A stretch of DNA of 64,000 nucleotides from Sipunculus nudus (GCA_026874595.1 CM049317.1:58704118-58768117), one strand, 5' to 3'; shown: positions 45,070-57,630, counted from the stretch's first letter. A program made the numbers and translations. The notes: generated by a model from the sequence alone, not told the origin.

Positions 45070-45175
45070 ATAGAGTAGACCGTCGTATAACCGAACAGCG
45101 TTTATCCGTACAACCGGTCATCGGAAATTAAAAAATGACTTCCGAAATGTTGACCGTTTATCCGAAATCCAAACA
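45070..45175 (+). repeat. pogo/Tigger-like terminal fragment
   Basis: TAGAGTAGACCGTCGTATAA, CCGAACAGCGTTTATCCG and GACCGTTTATCCGAAAT resemble the terminal region of the element at 55801-56573. No opposite end was found. Confidence 0.4.
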
Positions 45176-45232
45176 ATGAAACAATGTTCAACATATGCAT
45201 GTTAAGTGGTCCAAGATTGACATTTGATAGTG

Positions 45233-45625
45233 CAAGTCCGAGTGTAAGTCCGAGTCCAGGCCACTCCAATTCAAGTCCGAGTCCTTCAGGCTGGTGTCCA
45301 AGTCCATCCTGCTCGAGTCCGAGTTATATGGAACCCGAGTCCAAGTCCGAGTGAAAAATTAATCTCCTTATAACATAAGAATTGGAACATGAAAATATAA
45401 GATTATCACGGGCGTTTTCATGTTTATAAACATATCTCCCGATAAAGAGCCTTTTTTTGTAATATCCTGTCATTAACACGCACATTTATAATAACTAGCA
45501 TTTTGTTTGAAAAAGGTATATTTTTTTTCTACTGGACTCGAGGTATACCGATTTATCAAGTCCTTGCACCACAAGTCCGGGTAAAAGTCCGAATCCAGGT
45601 CCCTCGCGTCCAAGTTCGATCCATC
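45233..45625 (+). repeat. AAGTCCGAGTCC composite element
   Basis: Block 1 at 45233-45355, spacer of about 170 bp, then block 2 at 45530-45625, which opens with CTACTGGACTCGAGGTATAC. The same two-block layout is seen at 42664 and 52375. Confidence 0.7.
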
Positions 45626-45629
45626 CCCT

Positions 45630-46185
45630 CCCCCCACCCCCACCCCTCTACTTCATTGATGCATTACAAAAATTCAAATTTAATCATAAAATACTAAGGT
45701 AACAACAAAAATATTTTTCCAAGGACACGGGGAACAAGCATATGATGTGAGCGGCCGTTTTTTTTTCTTTTTCATTCATAACCGGTCGAGAAAAAATTCT
45801 TCGAACCTAAGCAGCTTGCCTAGGGCACACAAAATTTTGCTTCAATTCTGCAAATGAGATAAATGATCAACATAAATATTTTAGTCCATTTTCTAATTTC
45901 CTTTAGGAATTCTTTTAGGGAAACCGTACCATAGCACACATTTATACCTAGGACCTTGTCGTTATTTGTAAAAGAAATAAAATTGTTCTACGAATATAGG
46001 AGCAATAGAAAGATATCTTTTGTAAGGTCTAATGAAAGTATGGACAACACATGGTACTTCTATGACGGGTACAGGACTGTGCTACATTAGTTTCTTATGC
46101 AGACAAGAGAGGGCTCTGCTTCCGATATCACACTGATTGCCCAACGGTTAAGCTCCCATATATGGCAGAATTGTGCAAAAAATGA
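45630..46185. other. Non-coding stretch
   Basis: Nothing recognised. Confidence 0.35.
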
Positions 46186-46189
46186 AAGA

Positions 46190-46640
46190 AGCATGAAAGT
46201 TGGCTAAAGTGTTCTTTGGAGCTTAATGGTGAATTTCATAGATGTTGACAAGCTGAAAATCTTGAATTATCTTGGTCAAAATCCAAGATGGCGGGCCAGA
46301 TAACCGATAGATTTAAAAAAGGTAAATATCTTGAGCTAAAATGTTGTTAGAAAGCATTTTCTATGGGTTTTTTTGGCTGATAAATTCAATTTATGAGGTT
46401 CTCAACCTCAAGGTACTCATTAGCTTTTTTTTATCAAGAATTCGGTAATATTTCCATAAGTCCAGCTGTTAAGCTGCATATAAAAAATGGGTAAAAGTTG
46501 GAAAAAAGAAAGAAACTTGGCTTCATATTTGTAAAGACCATACTTAATATTTTCAGATGTGGGGCCAAGCGGAGTTCATCCTATCTCGGTCAAAGTCCAA
46601 GGTGGCGGCCAAGATGGCCACCGGATTATAAAATATAAAT
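46190..46640 (+). repeat. Diverged tandem repeat with AAGATGGC blocks
   Basis: Two related segments end CTTGGTCAAAATCCAAGATGGC (about 46272) and CTCGGTCAAAGTCCAAGGTGGC (about 46586), spacing about 315 bp, each after a GAAAGTTGG/AAAAGTTGG region. Confidence 0.5.
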
Positions 46641-46699
46641 CATCCGGTTATATTTGTCCTATTTCTATATTTTTTTTGGCACGAGAAATTCATTTATAT

Positions 46700-47430
46700 G
46701 GGTTTCAAGTCTTTATAATATACCTGTAAATGAATTCTGGTTTTATTGGTATTGAAATTGTTCTAAATTGCCTTTTTAAAGCACATCGAAGGGTAAACCT
46801 TATTTGTTGAATACTGTCCTGAAATTTAATATATATGTAAATTTCTGGTCTTTGAACACTGTGACTCTTTCAGTGTAATCGATGGTAAAACGCTCGGCTC
46901 TCTGCACTGGATACAAACCACCATCTGAGCAACGGACAGTGCCTTGTATTAGTTATTACAACTAGTTGTTCAATCCATTTAAAATAAATGTTATTTGTTT
47001 ATAAGTTTTATTTCTGAATGCGTGCATTGCAAGATACACACACGTTTTAGAAACTTACACCTGTCAGTTGTCAGGTCTATAGATTCATTGACTCTTTTAC
47101 CTTGAGGTGGTGGCGCAGGTTTCAGAATCTTTGCTTTTTTGAAGGCAGAATCATAACATTAGATGATCACAGCGTTATGCTGTATGCTACGCTTTCTTTT
47201 AAAAGGATAGATTTAGGTCTGTGGGTATCATTTTTTATTGAATGATAATGGTATGTTATCGTTGATCAGTATTGAAGTAGACCTATTCCATCACACTTGG
47301 GACAACGTGGGCGACAAATGAAACAGGACGTTCGGTTCCTTTATTTCGACTTAATAAGGTTGTATTTTGTTATATCTCAGATAATTTATATGACAAACAT
47401 GTCTTATCTTTACCGGTGAGGTTCCTCCCG
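46700..47430. other. Non-coding stretch
   Basis: Nothing recognised. Confidence 0.35.
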
Positions 47431-47437
47431 GAGTTTC

Positions 47438-47600
47438 TGGTTTGTATTACCTCCCTCAAGGAGCTAACAATATTTTTGTCGATTTTTGTTGGTTTGTTTG
47501 TCCGTTCACAGCTCTACTAAAATATATGGACCGATTTGATCAATTTTTTTGGAGGGCAAGAATAACAAAAAGCGAATAATTGTTTACCACTGTGGGTTAA
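47438..47600 (+). repeat. CCTCC...GGAG-headed interspersed element, partial
   Basis: ATTACCTCCCTCAAGGAGCTAAC, then TTGGTTTGTTTGTCCG, and TATGGACCGATTTGATCAA. It has the same layout as the element at 20575 (hairpin head, TTTGT repeats, ATTAACGGATTT) and is truncated. Confidence 0.45.
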
Positions 47601-47810
47601 GTCTTATTTTTCCCGGCCGCGCGCGAGACTGTCGTTTGAAGTGGTCCTTATGGGACACTTCTGTTTAAACACATGTTCAAACCACAGCTGTTTTCATTGG
47701 ATACAGTATCGAATTTTGTTTTATTGCCTCCAAATCCACGTTCTGTTCTTGATACGCCCTTTTTCATATGAGTTTTGACCCGTTTTGATTAAACTATATC
47801 GGGAGGTAGT

Positions 47811-48118
47811 TTAAAGGGACCTCATCCCTCTTAAGCATGTTGAATTAACAGCTTCTTCCATTTAAAATAAATTCATACCTGCCAAAATATTGCTCTAAAA
47901 CCGTTTGCTTACTCCTGTAAACGAGTGTTACAAACAGTGGACCGGGCGAGTTTACAGGTGCCAACATAAACACAGGGCGTAAACCATCCGGGCCACAACA
48001 CGTGCCAATCAGGAGATGCCGAGGCTGAATTGGCCCAAAAAATGTTATTCAAATTCCTGCTGGCTGAAACATCGTGAGAAGAATAGGTATAATATTTCTC
48101 CTGATTTTGTCCCTTTAA
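47811..48118. mobile_element. TTAA-flanked MITE family B, copy 2 (308 bp)
   Basis: Left end TTAAAGGGACCTCATCCCTC; right end, inverted, TTAAAGGGACAAAATCAGGA. Interior blocks (CATACCTGCCA, AACCGTTTGCTTACTCCTGT, CAATCAGGAGATGCC) match the copy at 29834, which carries about 200 bp more. Confidence 0.75.
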
Positions 48119-48450
48119 ATTTCGGAACCGAAATCATTTATGTGGATCACGCGCGCACTGCATAAAAAGGGAAGAATATTTACGCTCATGCGCTGTGATT
48201 GCAAACACGAGAAGAGAGTCGAATAGCTATCGAAAATGGTACTGAATACGTCTTTTCGGTGCAGTATGATCACGGATTGATTCGGATACCGTATATTGAA
48301 TTCGGTACTGGAGACAACGTATTCAATGTATTGCAATATGCGATAGGCTTTAATTTCCTAAAGGGTGAGCGTCCGAACGTGTTGTCTTCAAGCGCCATTT
48401 CGGCCTTCTGACATTAGAGAATCTACGGCCAGGGAATTAGCGTCAGAGTG

Positions 48451-49060
48451 TCTTTACATCCTGAAACGAAGCCCGTACTGTAAGGCTCTATGCAGATGCA
48501 AATATTTTCGGAATATATGGCAACACCTCATGGTCTACAAGTATGCTGTCACTTGACAAAAACGACAGATCAATTGGTTTTTAGTATACTTTCTAACAAT
48601 ACCTGTCATGTGCGAGAAAAATTATGTTTTTACTCAGCATTTCGGTAATTTGATAATAAAGTATATAATATGCACCAACCGTTTTGGTGTCTTAAAGTAG
48701 GAAGATTAACAAGAATTTCTGAATTTATTAACAAGAATTATTAGCAGACAGTCATGCAAGTCATGACTTTAGACTTATGTGTCAACACCCAAATATATAA
48801 CTTAAAATTCCTATAAATAACAGAGACTTCATATGCATGTCACGGTTTTATTTAAATTTGCTTGCTCGCTCAGTGTACATAATGTATTAGTTACTTATGT
48901 GCTGTCTCTTCTTGTTTGTTCTAAATGTTATATATGTGCAGGAGAGCAAGCATATTAGCCATGTAGGCTACTTTTGTAATCTTGTTTAAATAAATATGTT
49001 TAAACCAAATCCTTCTGCAAATTTATTGAATTTCTGACCGCATGAATACAAAGCCCGGCT
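48451..49060 (+). repeat. Dispersed repeat E, copy 2, interrupted
   Basis: GTGTCTTTACATCCTGAA, AGATGCAAATATTTTCG, ACTTTCTAACAATACC to about 48650 match copy 1. The second half, TTATTGAATTTCTGACCGCATG, resumes at about 49020. The intervening 350-370 bp are absent from copy 1. Confidence 0.55.
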
Positions 49061-49149
49061 CGTGCACGGCTCATTACTGATCTTCAGTGTGGTTTGAGTT
49101 CTTGGGGGACTGCAGTGTAAAACCGCTGCGTGAGGTGCGTACACTTCCT

Positions 49150-50005
49150 TAAAACAAGAATTTATAAATAATAACAATATATTGAAACGAAGCTTCCGTG
49201 ACGGATGTTTGCGCCCACTAGTAGCTCTTTCTGCTTACGATTGAACATTTGCATGTATTTGATGTTTGTTTCTTGAGATATATTTCACTGGAAATAAGCA
49301 TAGAAAGAAGCTTACATAACACATTGTCAACATTTTACTAAACCAATCAAAATAATAAATCTGATAATAAAATAAAAATGTATAAATCAATCTTAAAGCT
49401 ACATGCTCTGCAGAATATAACACAAGGTGGGATTCCTTAGGTATGTAATCGCGGGTAACCCTGAGACATTTTTCTAGATTTTATTATTTATCGCATGATT
49501 TTGCTAAATATTCTTACATTTTTTTCTCGCAGAGATAACCGCAGCCTTTTATTTGCATGATCATAATTTATAATAAAGTTTTTAGAGGCAGGTTACGGGC
49601 TCTTTTTCGGACCGGATCTACTATTGTGCAACTTCCTGTATGACAACGTACACTAGAAGGTACATGACACTGGGCCAGTCTACTTTGGTGTCAACACCTC
49701 AATAGGCACGGCCAGAGAAATCGGTTGTCCTTATCGAAACGGCTGCGTTCTTCAGTCCAGAAGTGACGTAACTACCGTCGGACCCATTCGGGCAGTGATG
49801 GGATGAACGAGTAAGCTCGACTGTCCGAATATTTGTTTAATTTGTTCAATATAGCATCATTGGCATTGCAGTAAATTATTATAAATATATTATTTTAAAC
49901 CCTGTGCAATTCTTTTTATTTTTTTTTTCTATTGAATTTCTGTTTTACTTAATTTTTTTTTCAATACACAAATTAATAATATATTGTTAACAAGAGAGAA
50001 ATATA
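49150..50005. other. Non-coding stretch
   Basis: No gene recognised. The terminus-like AACCGCTGCGTGAGGTGCG at about 49121-49139 resembles the right end of the MITE at 19475. Confidence 0.35.
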
Positions 50006-50009
50006 GTAC

Positions 50010-50361
50010 CGGCTTCTTCGGCTCAGGGGTAGAGCACAGGACTCAAAGCTGGGAGATCGTGAGTTCTAAACCCAGATTTAGAGCTCTGCAGGCTTAATGG
50101 GAAGGCTGTGCCCCACAGTCGTGTATAACTCACAAACGAATGCGCCTTCTGGGGTTCCTCGGTGGTTTGACGCAGAAATAGGGGCGATAATGCACCCAAG
50201 GTACGCGGGTACAGTTGTCACCGGGCCTGGATCACGCCAGGCTATAAAATGATAGGAAGCGTGTGATACTTGCCTGTCATGTAGTCAGAAACCGGAATGA
50301 AATTCTGCAGTTGTACATATACGTAGTTAAGTCCGCATTAAAAAATGGAGGCGCTTACCTC
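50010..50361 (+). mobile_element. tRNA-derived SINE, copy with a short central deletion
   Basis: Head CCGGCTTCTTCGGCTCAGGG with box A GGGTAGAGCACAGGACTC and box B GAGATCGTGAGTTCTAAACC. The segment between the box B region and GAGCTCTGCAGGC is shorter than in the 41191 copy. Tail TAGTTAAGTCCGCATTAAAA then GGAGGCGCTTACC. Confidence 0.8.
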
Positions 50362-50369
50362 TACCAAAA

Positions 50370-51555
50370 ATACCTAAAAAAAAGAAAGACGGTAGAGTCA
50401 AAACAAAAGTGAAAAGTTGTTGACGAATTGTTACATGATTTCATATCAGCTCACTTGAAAGTCGTTCATGGTGCTTAAATAACACAATTGTTATTTTATT
50501 AGTAATAAAATTGTTATATTTTTTATATAAACGAATAAATTTCGTCAATACATATACAATCAGGAGCTTTGTAGCAGATATGTCTACAATAATATACATA
50601 TATATGTTAATTTGAGGGATCTAATATGGATTAAAAAAAATAATTTTTGAATGATTTTAAAAGAATAACAGTCGGTTGATATGTAAGAGTGGCACCACAT
50701 GCACACTCCAAAACTTCTGTGAAAATATGGACGAGAGAGCAAATTCATTCGTAATTTTTGGCAGGTATTGCGTCACTAAGAATTAATCAGACTAATATGT
50801 TATGTTTGTGTTGTTTTCCTTACCTGGTAACAAAACAAACACGTGAGAGATATATTCAGGTGCAGTTCGGCAAATTGTTAATCGCTTGATTGTTTTTTAA
50901 TTAATATTGTTGAATTTCATGTCTGTTAAGTTTTTGACTGCATACAAATATATGTCTTCAACGGATTACGTTATTGACTGTGCAGTCGTGCAAGGACAAA
51001 AAAATGACGGCGGCCACCATACAGATCGAAGTCACGCTTCCGTTCTGCATTCACATACGTTGCTATGTGATAATCTTTGGCCATTGCTTTGCAGTTTTCG
51101 GCATGACTGGTGTCACAACTCAACGTATAAAGGCCCCATTAATCCCATTGCATTCTTATTTATTTTGCTTAACTTCCTTTGCTTAACTATGGCAGCTTAA
51201 CTTCCGGAGCCAAACAAATATTAAATCCCGAAATTCTTCATTTTTGAAATGATTTACTGGTTCCAGACAATAAATACCTGATTCGGAACATTGTAACCTT
51301 CTTTACTAATACACTTGTGCGACTTCGACTGCGTATAAGATTTTATTTTTTTTAGTGAAATGCCATGAAACCTGCTTCATTTCAGCTTGAATTTATTGGC
51401 ATTTAATCATAAATATATTTTGATATAATAAATATATGGCGAGTGTACAATGAAAGGTACCATTATTAATCATCGTAGACATCCAAGGTTAATGTTTCAC
51501 ACAATATTGATATTCAATAATTGATTGTGTAAGATTATATCGTCCTTGTGCAATG
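50370..51555. other. Non-coding stretch
   Basis: A 97-codon frame at 50907-51200 has no recognised domain; nothing else noted. Confidence 0.35.
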
Positions 51556-51562
51556 ATTCATA

Positions 51563-51679
<117 letters not shown>

Positions 51680-52200
51680 CAATAATTATAGCATATACAA
51701 TAAACCGCATTGTGCCAAAGTCGAAATAACGGAGAGAAAAGGTTTCACTCATGAAAATTGGTTATTCATCTCATTCCATCTTGCTCTAAGTTATAACATA
51801 TCATGTCGACCTGAAGGTGTTTGAAACAACCAATTTTGGAATGTACTGGCACGCATGTGTTTCTCTGTGTTTGTGTTTGTGTTTCACAACGTGTTAAATA
51901 GGTGGTGTAGGTGTGTGTGTGTTGTGTGCTGCGGTTTTGGATGTATTTTCGTGGCGGTTGATAATAAATGCCCTTATATGAAGCGCACGTCAGTCTTTCA
52001 AGTTCACAATTAGCGGAATGTTCACCAATTATCACCAAACAAGACGATTGGAATTTGAATACAGTTCTTTGTACGAACTTGTTACTATACATTACTGGTG
52101 TCTATTTATAGATATTTACAGCTCTTTCTGCTGGTCAATAAACGGCTGTATCGACCTGGCTGGCAGGGGAAGATTTGGCGAGAGCTCTCCCGGGGACACT

Positions 52201-52256
52201 ATGGCGCTGGTGCTGTTTTGCGATGGTACACCCAAACCCATCCCATCGGCGTGCAG
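52201..52256 (+). CDS. Possible first coding exon, unidentified protein
   Basis: ATG with A at -3 and G at +4, then 18 codons reading MALVLFCDGTPKPIPSAC, then AG at a CAG|GTAATG donor. The preceding 100 bases are GC-richer than the surroundings, as in a 5' UTR. No downstream exon was recognised, and I cannot name a family. The frame is also open further upstream (from 52018), so the start could lie earlier if this is an internal exon. Confidence 0.25.
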
Positions 52257-52374
52257 GTAATGTTGTAACTGCAATAACCTGAAATCAAACCATAAAAAAA
52301 TATCAGGAGAAGTACAAAATTTGTTGATGAAAAGGTCTTATGACCAGTGATGAAATCTAGTCCACACTATCCGA

Positions 52375-52440
52375 GTTCGATCGCAAGTCCGAGACCAGAC
52401 TACTCGAGTCTAAGTCCGTGTCCTTGAGGTTCGAGACCGA

Positions 52441-52475
<35 letters not shown>

Positions 52476-52700
52476 TCCTGTAGTATTCTTTTTGTATTTC
52501 GCACATGCATAAAAGTCTTATAATATGTGACAGAGATGTTTTACTGGACTCGAGGTGGACTCGGCATTATTTCTCGAATCTTAACCTCCGAGTTCGAGTA
52601 CAAGTCCGAGTCAAGGACCCTCGAGTTCAAGTCAAAATCCGGGCCCCTAAATAAGTTGACTCGTTCCGAACTCGAGTCCAAGTCTGGACTCGACTCCTCT
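52375..52700 (+). repeat. AAGTCCGAGTCC composite element
   Basis: Block 1 at 52375-52443, a (TA)n tract and a short unique spacer, then block 2 at 52540-52700 opening with TTTACTGGACTCGAGGTGGA. Block 2 contains GAGTACAAGTCCGAGTC, which also occurs in inverted orientation at 42664-42875. Confidence 0.7.
52445..52471 (+). repeat. (TA)n microsatellite
   Basis: Lies between the two blocks of the composite element. Confidence 0.9.
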
Positions 52701-52704
52701 ATAC

Positions 52705-53140
52705 TGCTTATGGCATATGTTATACATATGAATACAGTGAACATTTGAACATACATACATACAAGCTAGTAAATACAAATTATACATACAACAGCATTTG
52801 CAGGTTGCACTTGTATTATTTCTGATATTCTTTAGTTTCGTTATTGCCGATCATAAAGAAATTTGAACAAATATATTGAATGATATTTTCTTTTATTTAC
52901 CTGCAATAAATAGAAGATTCGTAACTTTATTTAAAACAATTTTTACAATTTTCATTTTTTATAAATATGACCGCTGGAGTTTTGATCAACTTGGCTTATA
53001 CACAATGTTCATATTATACAAATATGATTTCATATTTTGCTGGTTTTGTAATATATCTATAAATAAGTAAAGTAGAATTCAAGTCCGGACTTGAATTCCA
53101 TACACATAAATATATTTATAAAGTTCTACATGTTTAATTA
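52705..53140. other. Non-coding stretch with a CAAGTCCGGACTTG palindrome
   Basis: The perfect 14-bp palindrome at about 53080-53093 recurs in part at 42669 (GTCCGGACTTGAACTCC), suggesting an end of the AAGTCC family. No gene recognised. Confidence 0.4.
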
Positions 53141-53143
53141 AAG

Positions 53144-53233
53144 ATACATATATATATAGTATATATGTAGTATATAAATATATCATGTAGTTTATACATA
53201 GTTTAAATTTAGTGTATATATATATATATATAT

Positions 53234-53307
<74 letters not shown>
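53144..53307 (+). repeat. (TA)n microsatellite cluster
   Basis: Short TA runs from 53144, then a long run to 53307. Confidence 0.9.
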
Positions 53308-53309
53308 GG

Positions 53310-54295
53310 GTTTGGCCAGGTACAGGTGGCAGTGCCTATGTACATGTACAGGTACTTGTTAATTGTCAAGTTTCAGTTAGGAGGACTCTTGAAGTGCACC
53401 TAAAAATACATGCAGGTACTTCAGAAAGTACCAGAATTTATTCAAAGATAATCCAAGTTTAAATATAAAATGTATATGAATTAATGAAATTGTTAATTTT
53501 CATGTATATAAATGTCAACATGTTCATTTCCAGTACATGTATATTATACATATACCTGGAGTACATTAAACAAGTACAGAATCTTACTTTTCAGATACAG
53601 GAACTCTGAATTTAGTACGCAGTTATTTGGTCGTATCGAGAAAAAAATGAGTGACTTCTGCTAACAAATATGGATACAAATCTAACTTAAACTATAGCCT
53701 TAACCACTTATAAAACTGTAGCCACTTTATATCTGTTCTGTTGGCTCTTAAGATGTGAACAAAACAAATATTCTGCCGTTTTACCGACTGGATAAGAACT
53801 GTTTTTTGTATGTCAGGACTCCAGGATCAAGCCGGGATACAAGGGGAATATAACTGACATGAGTCTCGTTTGCTGAAGACATATGAGGGGGACAGTCCAC
53901 CGGAGTAGGGACAGAAACCCCCTGGCCGACCCGTCCACCCTATCAAGGGCAAAAGCACGGCTCATGACAATTACGACAGTATAGCCCAAAATTCTCAAAA
54001 TCTCCATAATATCATTAGCATTCATATCATATTATTTTAAAACATCATACGGAATATATATTTTGGGGGTTAAAGTAATTTTTGCTCAATTTTCAATATT
54101 TTTTTTATTTGAACATTCAAGATTATTCTTTAGGCTAACATTAAATGATTCACTAAACCAATTGAAGGAAATGATACTGAAAATTTCATATTATAAGATG
54201 CGCATATTGAACTAGTTGAAGAAACGGAAAGGGTGAAAAACGGGAATGTGATCTCGAAAAATCTATGTATAAATGAACGGGTTTTATCAAATTTG
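53310..54295. other. Non-coding stretch
   Basis: Rich in GTACATG/CAGGTAC words (53330-53560) but no gene recognised. Confidence 0.35.
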
Positions 54296-54300
54296 TATCA

Positions 54301-55015
54301 AATTTTCCATTATTCTGAGCTGTACTTTGGAGTGCCATAGCTCAAAGGATATGGGTAACTGAGACCTATTTTCAGGTTTCCATGGAGACTTTTCATGGGT
54401 CACCCTGTGTCAAGAATGAAGATTCTAGGTCCATTCGTTACCATTTGTACCCTGTTGACAGATAACTACATCCTTAAAGGTCTCAAAAATAGAGAAAAAA
54501 AATTGTAAAGATTTGAAAAAATACAGGTGGCGCCCCCAGTCTGCAGGAACTGATGGAACCCCTCTTGATCAATATTTATGAAAAAATCATGACCATCAGT
54601 GTTGTAGTTATTGAGATGTTGCAGTTTTTTTTAACAAATTTTCCATTATTCCATAGGGTAATTGGGAGCCCCTCAGCTCAAAGGATATGGGTAACAGAGA
54701 CCTTATTTCAGGATTCCATGGCGACTTTTCATGGGTCTCCCTGTGTGTTAAGAATGAAGATTCTAGGTCCAGTTTTTATGATTTGTGCCCTGTTAACAGA
54801 TGTTCATATCATTAAAGGTCTCAAAAATAGAGAAAAAAAATCGTAAAAAAAAAACTGAACAAATACAGGTGGTGCAACCAGTCTGCAGAAACTGATGAAA
54901 CACTTCATGATCAAAATCCATCCAAACAATTATGGTGATCTCTGCATTAGGTGTTCAGATACTTCGGCTTTTGTATCAAATTTTCCATTTTTCTGAGCTG
55001 TACTTTGGGGTGAGG
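54301..55015 (+). repeat. Tandem repeat, unit about 340 bp, two copies and a partial third
   Basis: AATTTTCCAT-TTTC starts at 54301, 54637 and 54979. Shared blocks include AGCTCAAAGGATATGGGTAA, GACTTTTCATGGGTC-CCCTG, AGAATGAAGATTCTAGGTCC, TTAAAGGTCTCAAAAATAGA and ACAGGTGG-GC. The middle copy has lost the TTCTGAGCTGTACTTTGG segment present in copies 1 and 3. Confidence 0.85.
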
Positions 55016-55230
55016 AAATGACACTTTGTCCGCATACCTAAAAGATATAAGAAACATGCGGGCCCCCATCCTCCCCCCCCCCAAAAAAAACGAGGCCCAT
55101 AATTAACTTATGTCGTTCCTTATTATTGATGAAATCGATAATCATATTAGATATTGCTTCCATTAAATTAATTTTTTTTTTAATTTTGTTAACACAGTAG
55201 GGCATTTATTTTGCTTGATAATCCATCATT

Positions 55231-55246
55231 AACTCTCTCTCTCTCG

Positions 55247-55311
<65 letters not shown>
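55231..55311 (+). repeat. (CT)n then (TA)n microsatellite
   Basis: Short CT run to 55245 followed by TA to 55311 with one TTATA interruption. Confidence 0.95.
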
Positions 55312-55313
<2 letters not shown>

Positions 55314-55800
55314 CATATACATACTTATTTACTTGATTCAAGTGTTCGCACAATAATTTCTTGCGAAATTTATATACCAGTCAAAGGTAACTGGGGAATC
55401 TGTGTACATTATCCGGCGGATAAAAAGACTTTAACCTTGATAGAAAATCAAATGAATACAATAAAATGTGATTGATTCATGGATTGATATTCCTGTAAAC
55501 AGGCAAACACTGAGTAATTTCATGCCATGAAAATAGCATATGATTTTCCGGACGAAAAAAAAAACAACAAAAGAACGATGGGAAGTGGGGAGCGCAAAGG
55601 GCTTGAAAAAAAGTTTTAATATTCAGTAGTCTATTCAGGGAATGTGGTCTAGGGTAAAGGGTTTGGAAAATATCCTCAGCATATATAACGTATCATAAGC
55701 CAAATAAGAAATATAAAATAAATTTTTTTATCAGTTGTTTTTATTAATGGTCTCTTTTATTGCTTTAATGTGAAGCGTAAATGCAGAACATAATGAGATA

Positions 55801-56573
55801 TACTGGATACTCATCTGAACACCGTATATCCGTAATTGAAACTTGAGACCCGAAATTATGACCGTTTATCCGAATTTTTTTACAAATATAATTTTTGCCA
55901 TCTGAAAATAATATGTATTTACATCGAAAGAACAGATCATCGCATATCTATCAACCCCGGTCCCCATAAATTAGTCAATTTTGCATCACTGGTTGCGGAG
56001 CTGCAGGTGTGACAACACCAATCACCAAGGTTGTACACACTCTGCCAAGCTTTCGCTTGAACTTGTACTTATTAGATTGTAGGTGTGAAAAAAACGACAA
56101 TCGGCCAAGCTCCCTAATTTAAGCCAAGGTCACAACCGGCTGTAAGGGTTCCTACTGCCTGTTTGCGTCTTGTTTGCAGAATCTCACGTGCTACGCAAAT
56201 GATTCTTCCGAAATTTCGAGATCTAGACAGCCCGTGTACGGAGGATGTTGGACATGTCCAACAAACACTATACCTATGCTCAGCGAACAAGGCCACAAGT
56301 GTAATTTGTTCCCCCACTAGGAGTTCTCAAGGGGTTCCAAAGTGAGACGTGCGGTTTTTTTAGGTACCGTTGGAGGAAAAGCCGTGGTCTAAAACGTACG
56401 TGGCATGCAATGGGGAAGCAAGAGCTTCTTAATTGCTTGCTGAGTAGCAATACCGGGCTAACGAAATCGATGCCACGATTTTATTTTACACATGACCGTT
56501 CATCCGAACGTTCATTTATTCGAACAAAAGCCTTTTCCCCACGAGATGTTCGGATGAACAGCGCTCCACTGTA
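55801..56573. mobile_element. pogo/Tigger-like non-autonomous DNA element
   Basis: The right end, read inward, is TACAGTGGAGCGCTGTTCATC followed by CGAACATC. The left end is TACTGGATACTCATCTGAAC, a diverged match. Both have TA at the edge. Subterminal GACCGTTTATCCGAAT (55860) and GACCGTTCATCCGAACG (56486) repeat. CAGTG-type ends with ATCCGAACA words and TA duplication are typical of pogo/Tigger elements. The minus-strand frame 56114-56317 shows no recognised DDE domain, so it is probably non-autonomous. Confidence 0.55.
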
Positions 56574-56579
56574 AAAAGA

Positions 56580-57630
56580 AAGAAACATTTTATCCTCAGA
56601 ATTTTTAATCTGAAAATGATAATCAAAGAAAAATAATGTGTATCGTCAACACGTATAAGGTATCGAATTGAGTTTATCAATTGTACCTAAACAGGCAGGC
56701 TCATGCCCAGCCAAAAATGTGTGTGTGTGTGAATTTGCTGTATAGACTCAAACAATTAAGTGTCTGCTTTCTTTCTTTTGGCAAAAGCTTCACGTTTGTT
56801 GCCTCTGAACGTGGTAGTGCAGGGACCTTTAAAGCAAATTGCTTCTGAGTAATTTTTTGTTGTTGTAAAATGTGATAATCAACGCATTTTTGCTCTTCAC
56901 CTTCCCACAAAGCCTAACAAATATGGTTTCAGATTTTTTATTCAGTAATGACCTGTCTTTCGGCTTGTTCCAAATGCTTAAAATTTACCAAAACATCTAG
57001 CGACGGAAACAGAAAAAAAAACGGAACAAGAGCACAAAAAGCTATGGGGGGGGGGGGGGACCGGAACATGTATTCTTTTAAGGTTGTCTAAAGTTATTTA
57101 TTGGAGTTAATAATAATCTTTTCCTGAGCCTTAGGTGTTAATTTTCCTGGACTATAAGCAACAATAAGCTTTAATCAATGCAGCTCCTGCCTGTATAGTT
57201 AACTAGACACTGATTCTCTTATACATTGAGGTCTTGGGTAACACAAAATGAATGGGGCATTTGATTTACTATAAGAATGGCCATTAATTCCAAACATTGC
57301 CTAGTTATCAATTTTTCACCCTTAGGAATCAGGGCTGGAAGGAGAGTTACAATTATAATTGACAGGTTATTATAACAGGTCTTATTTCCTTACAATAGCA
57401 CCCATCTTTTTTATATACCATAGAGGACATATATATACCATGTCCAAATTGAACAGAAATGTGTTTCCAAATGACAAGTTATACACAAAATTGCTTTGCA
57501 AAAAAATTAAAAAGGATTCTTTTTATAGATTTTCTTTGATATCCGAGGTTATTGATTTATTTTTTTTACACCCTATGGGAAAAATGACCTGAGTGTTTTA
57601 ATAGAATTGCAGAGTGCAGGTGATGACCTG
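56580..57630. other. Non-coding stretch
   Basis: A poly-G run at about 57047-57059; no gene recognised. Confidence 0.35.
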
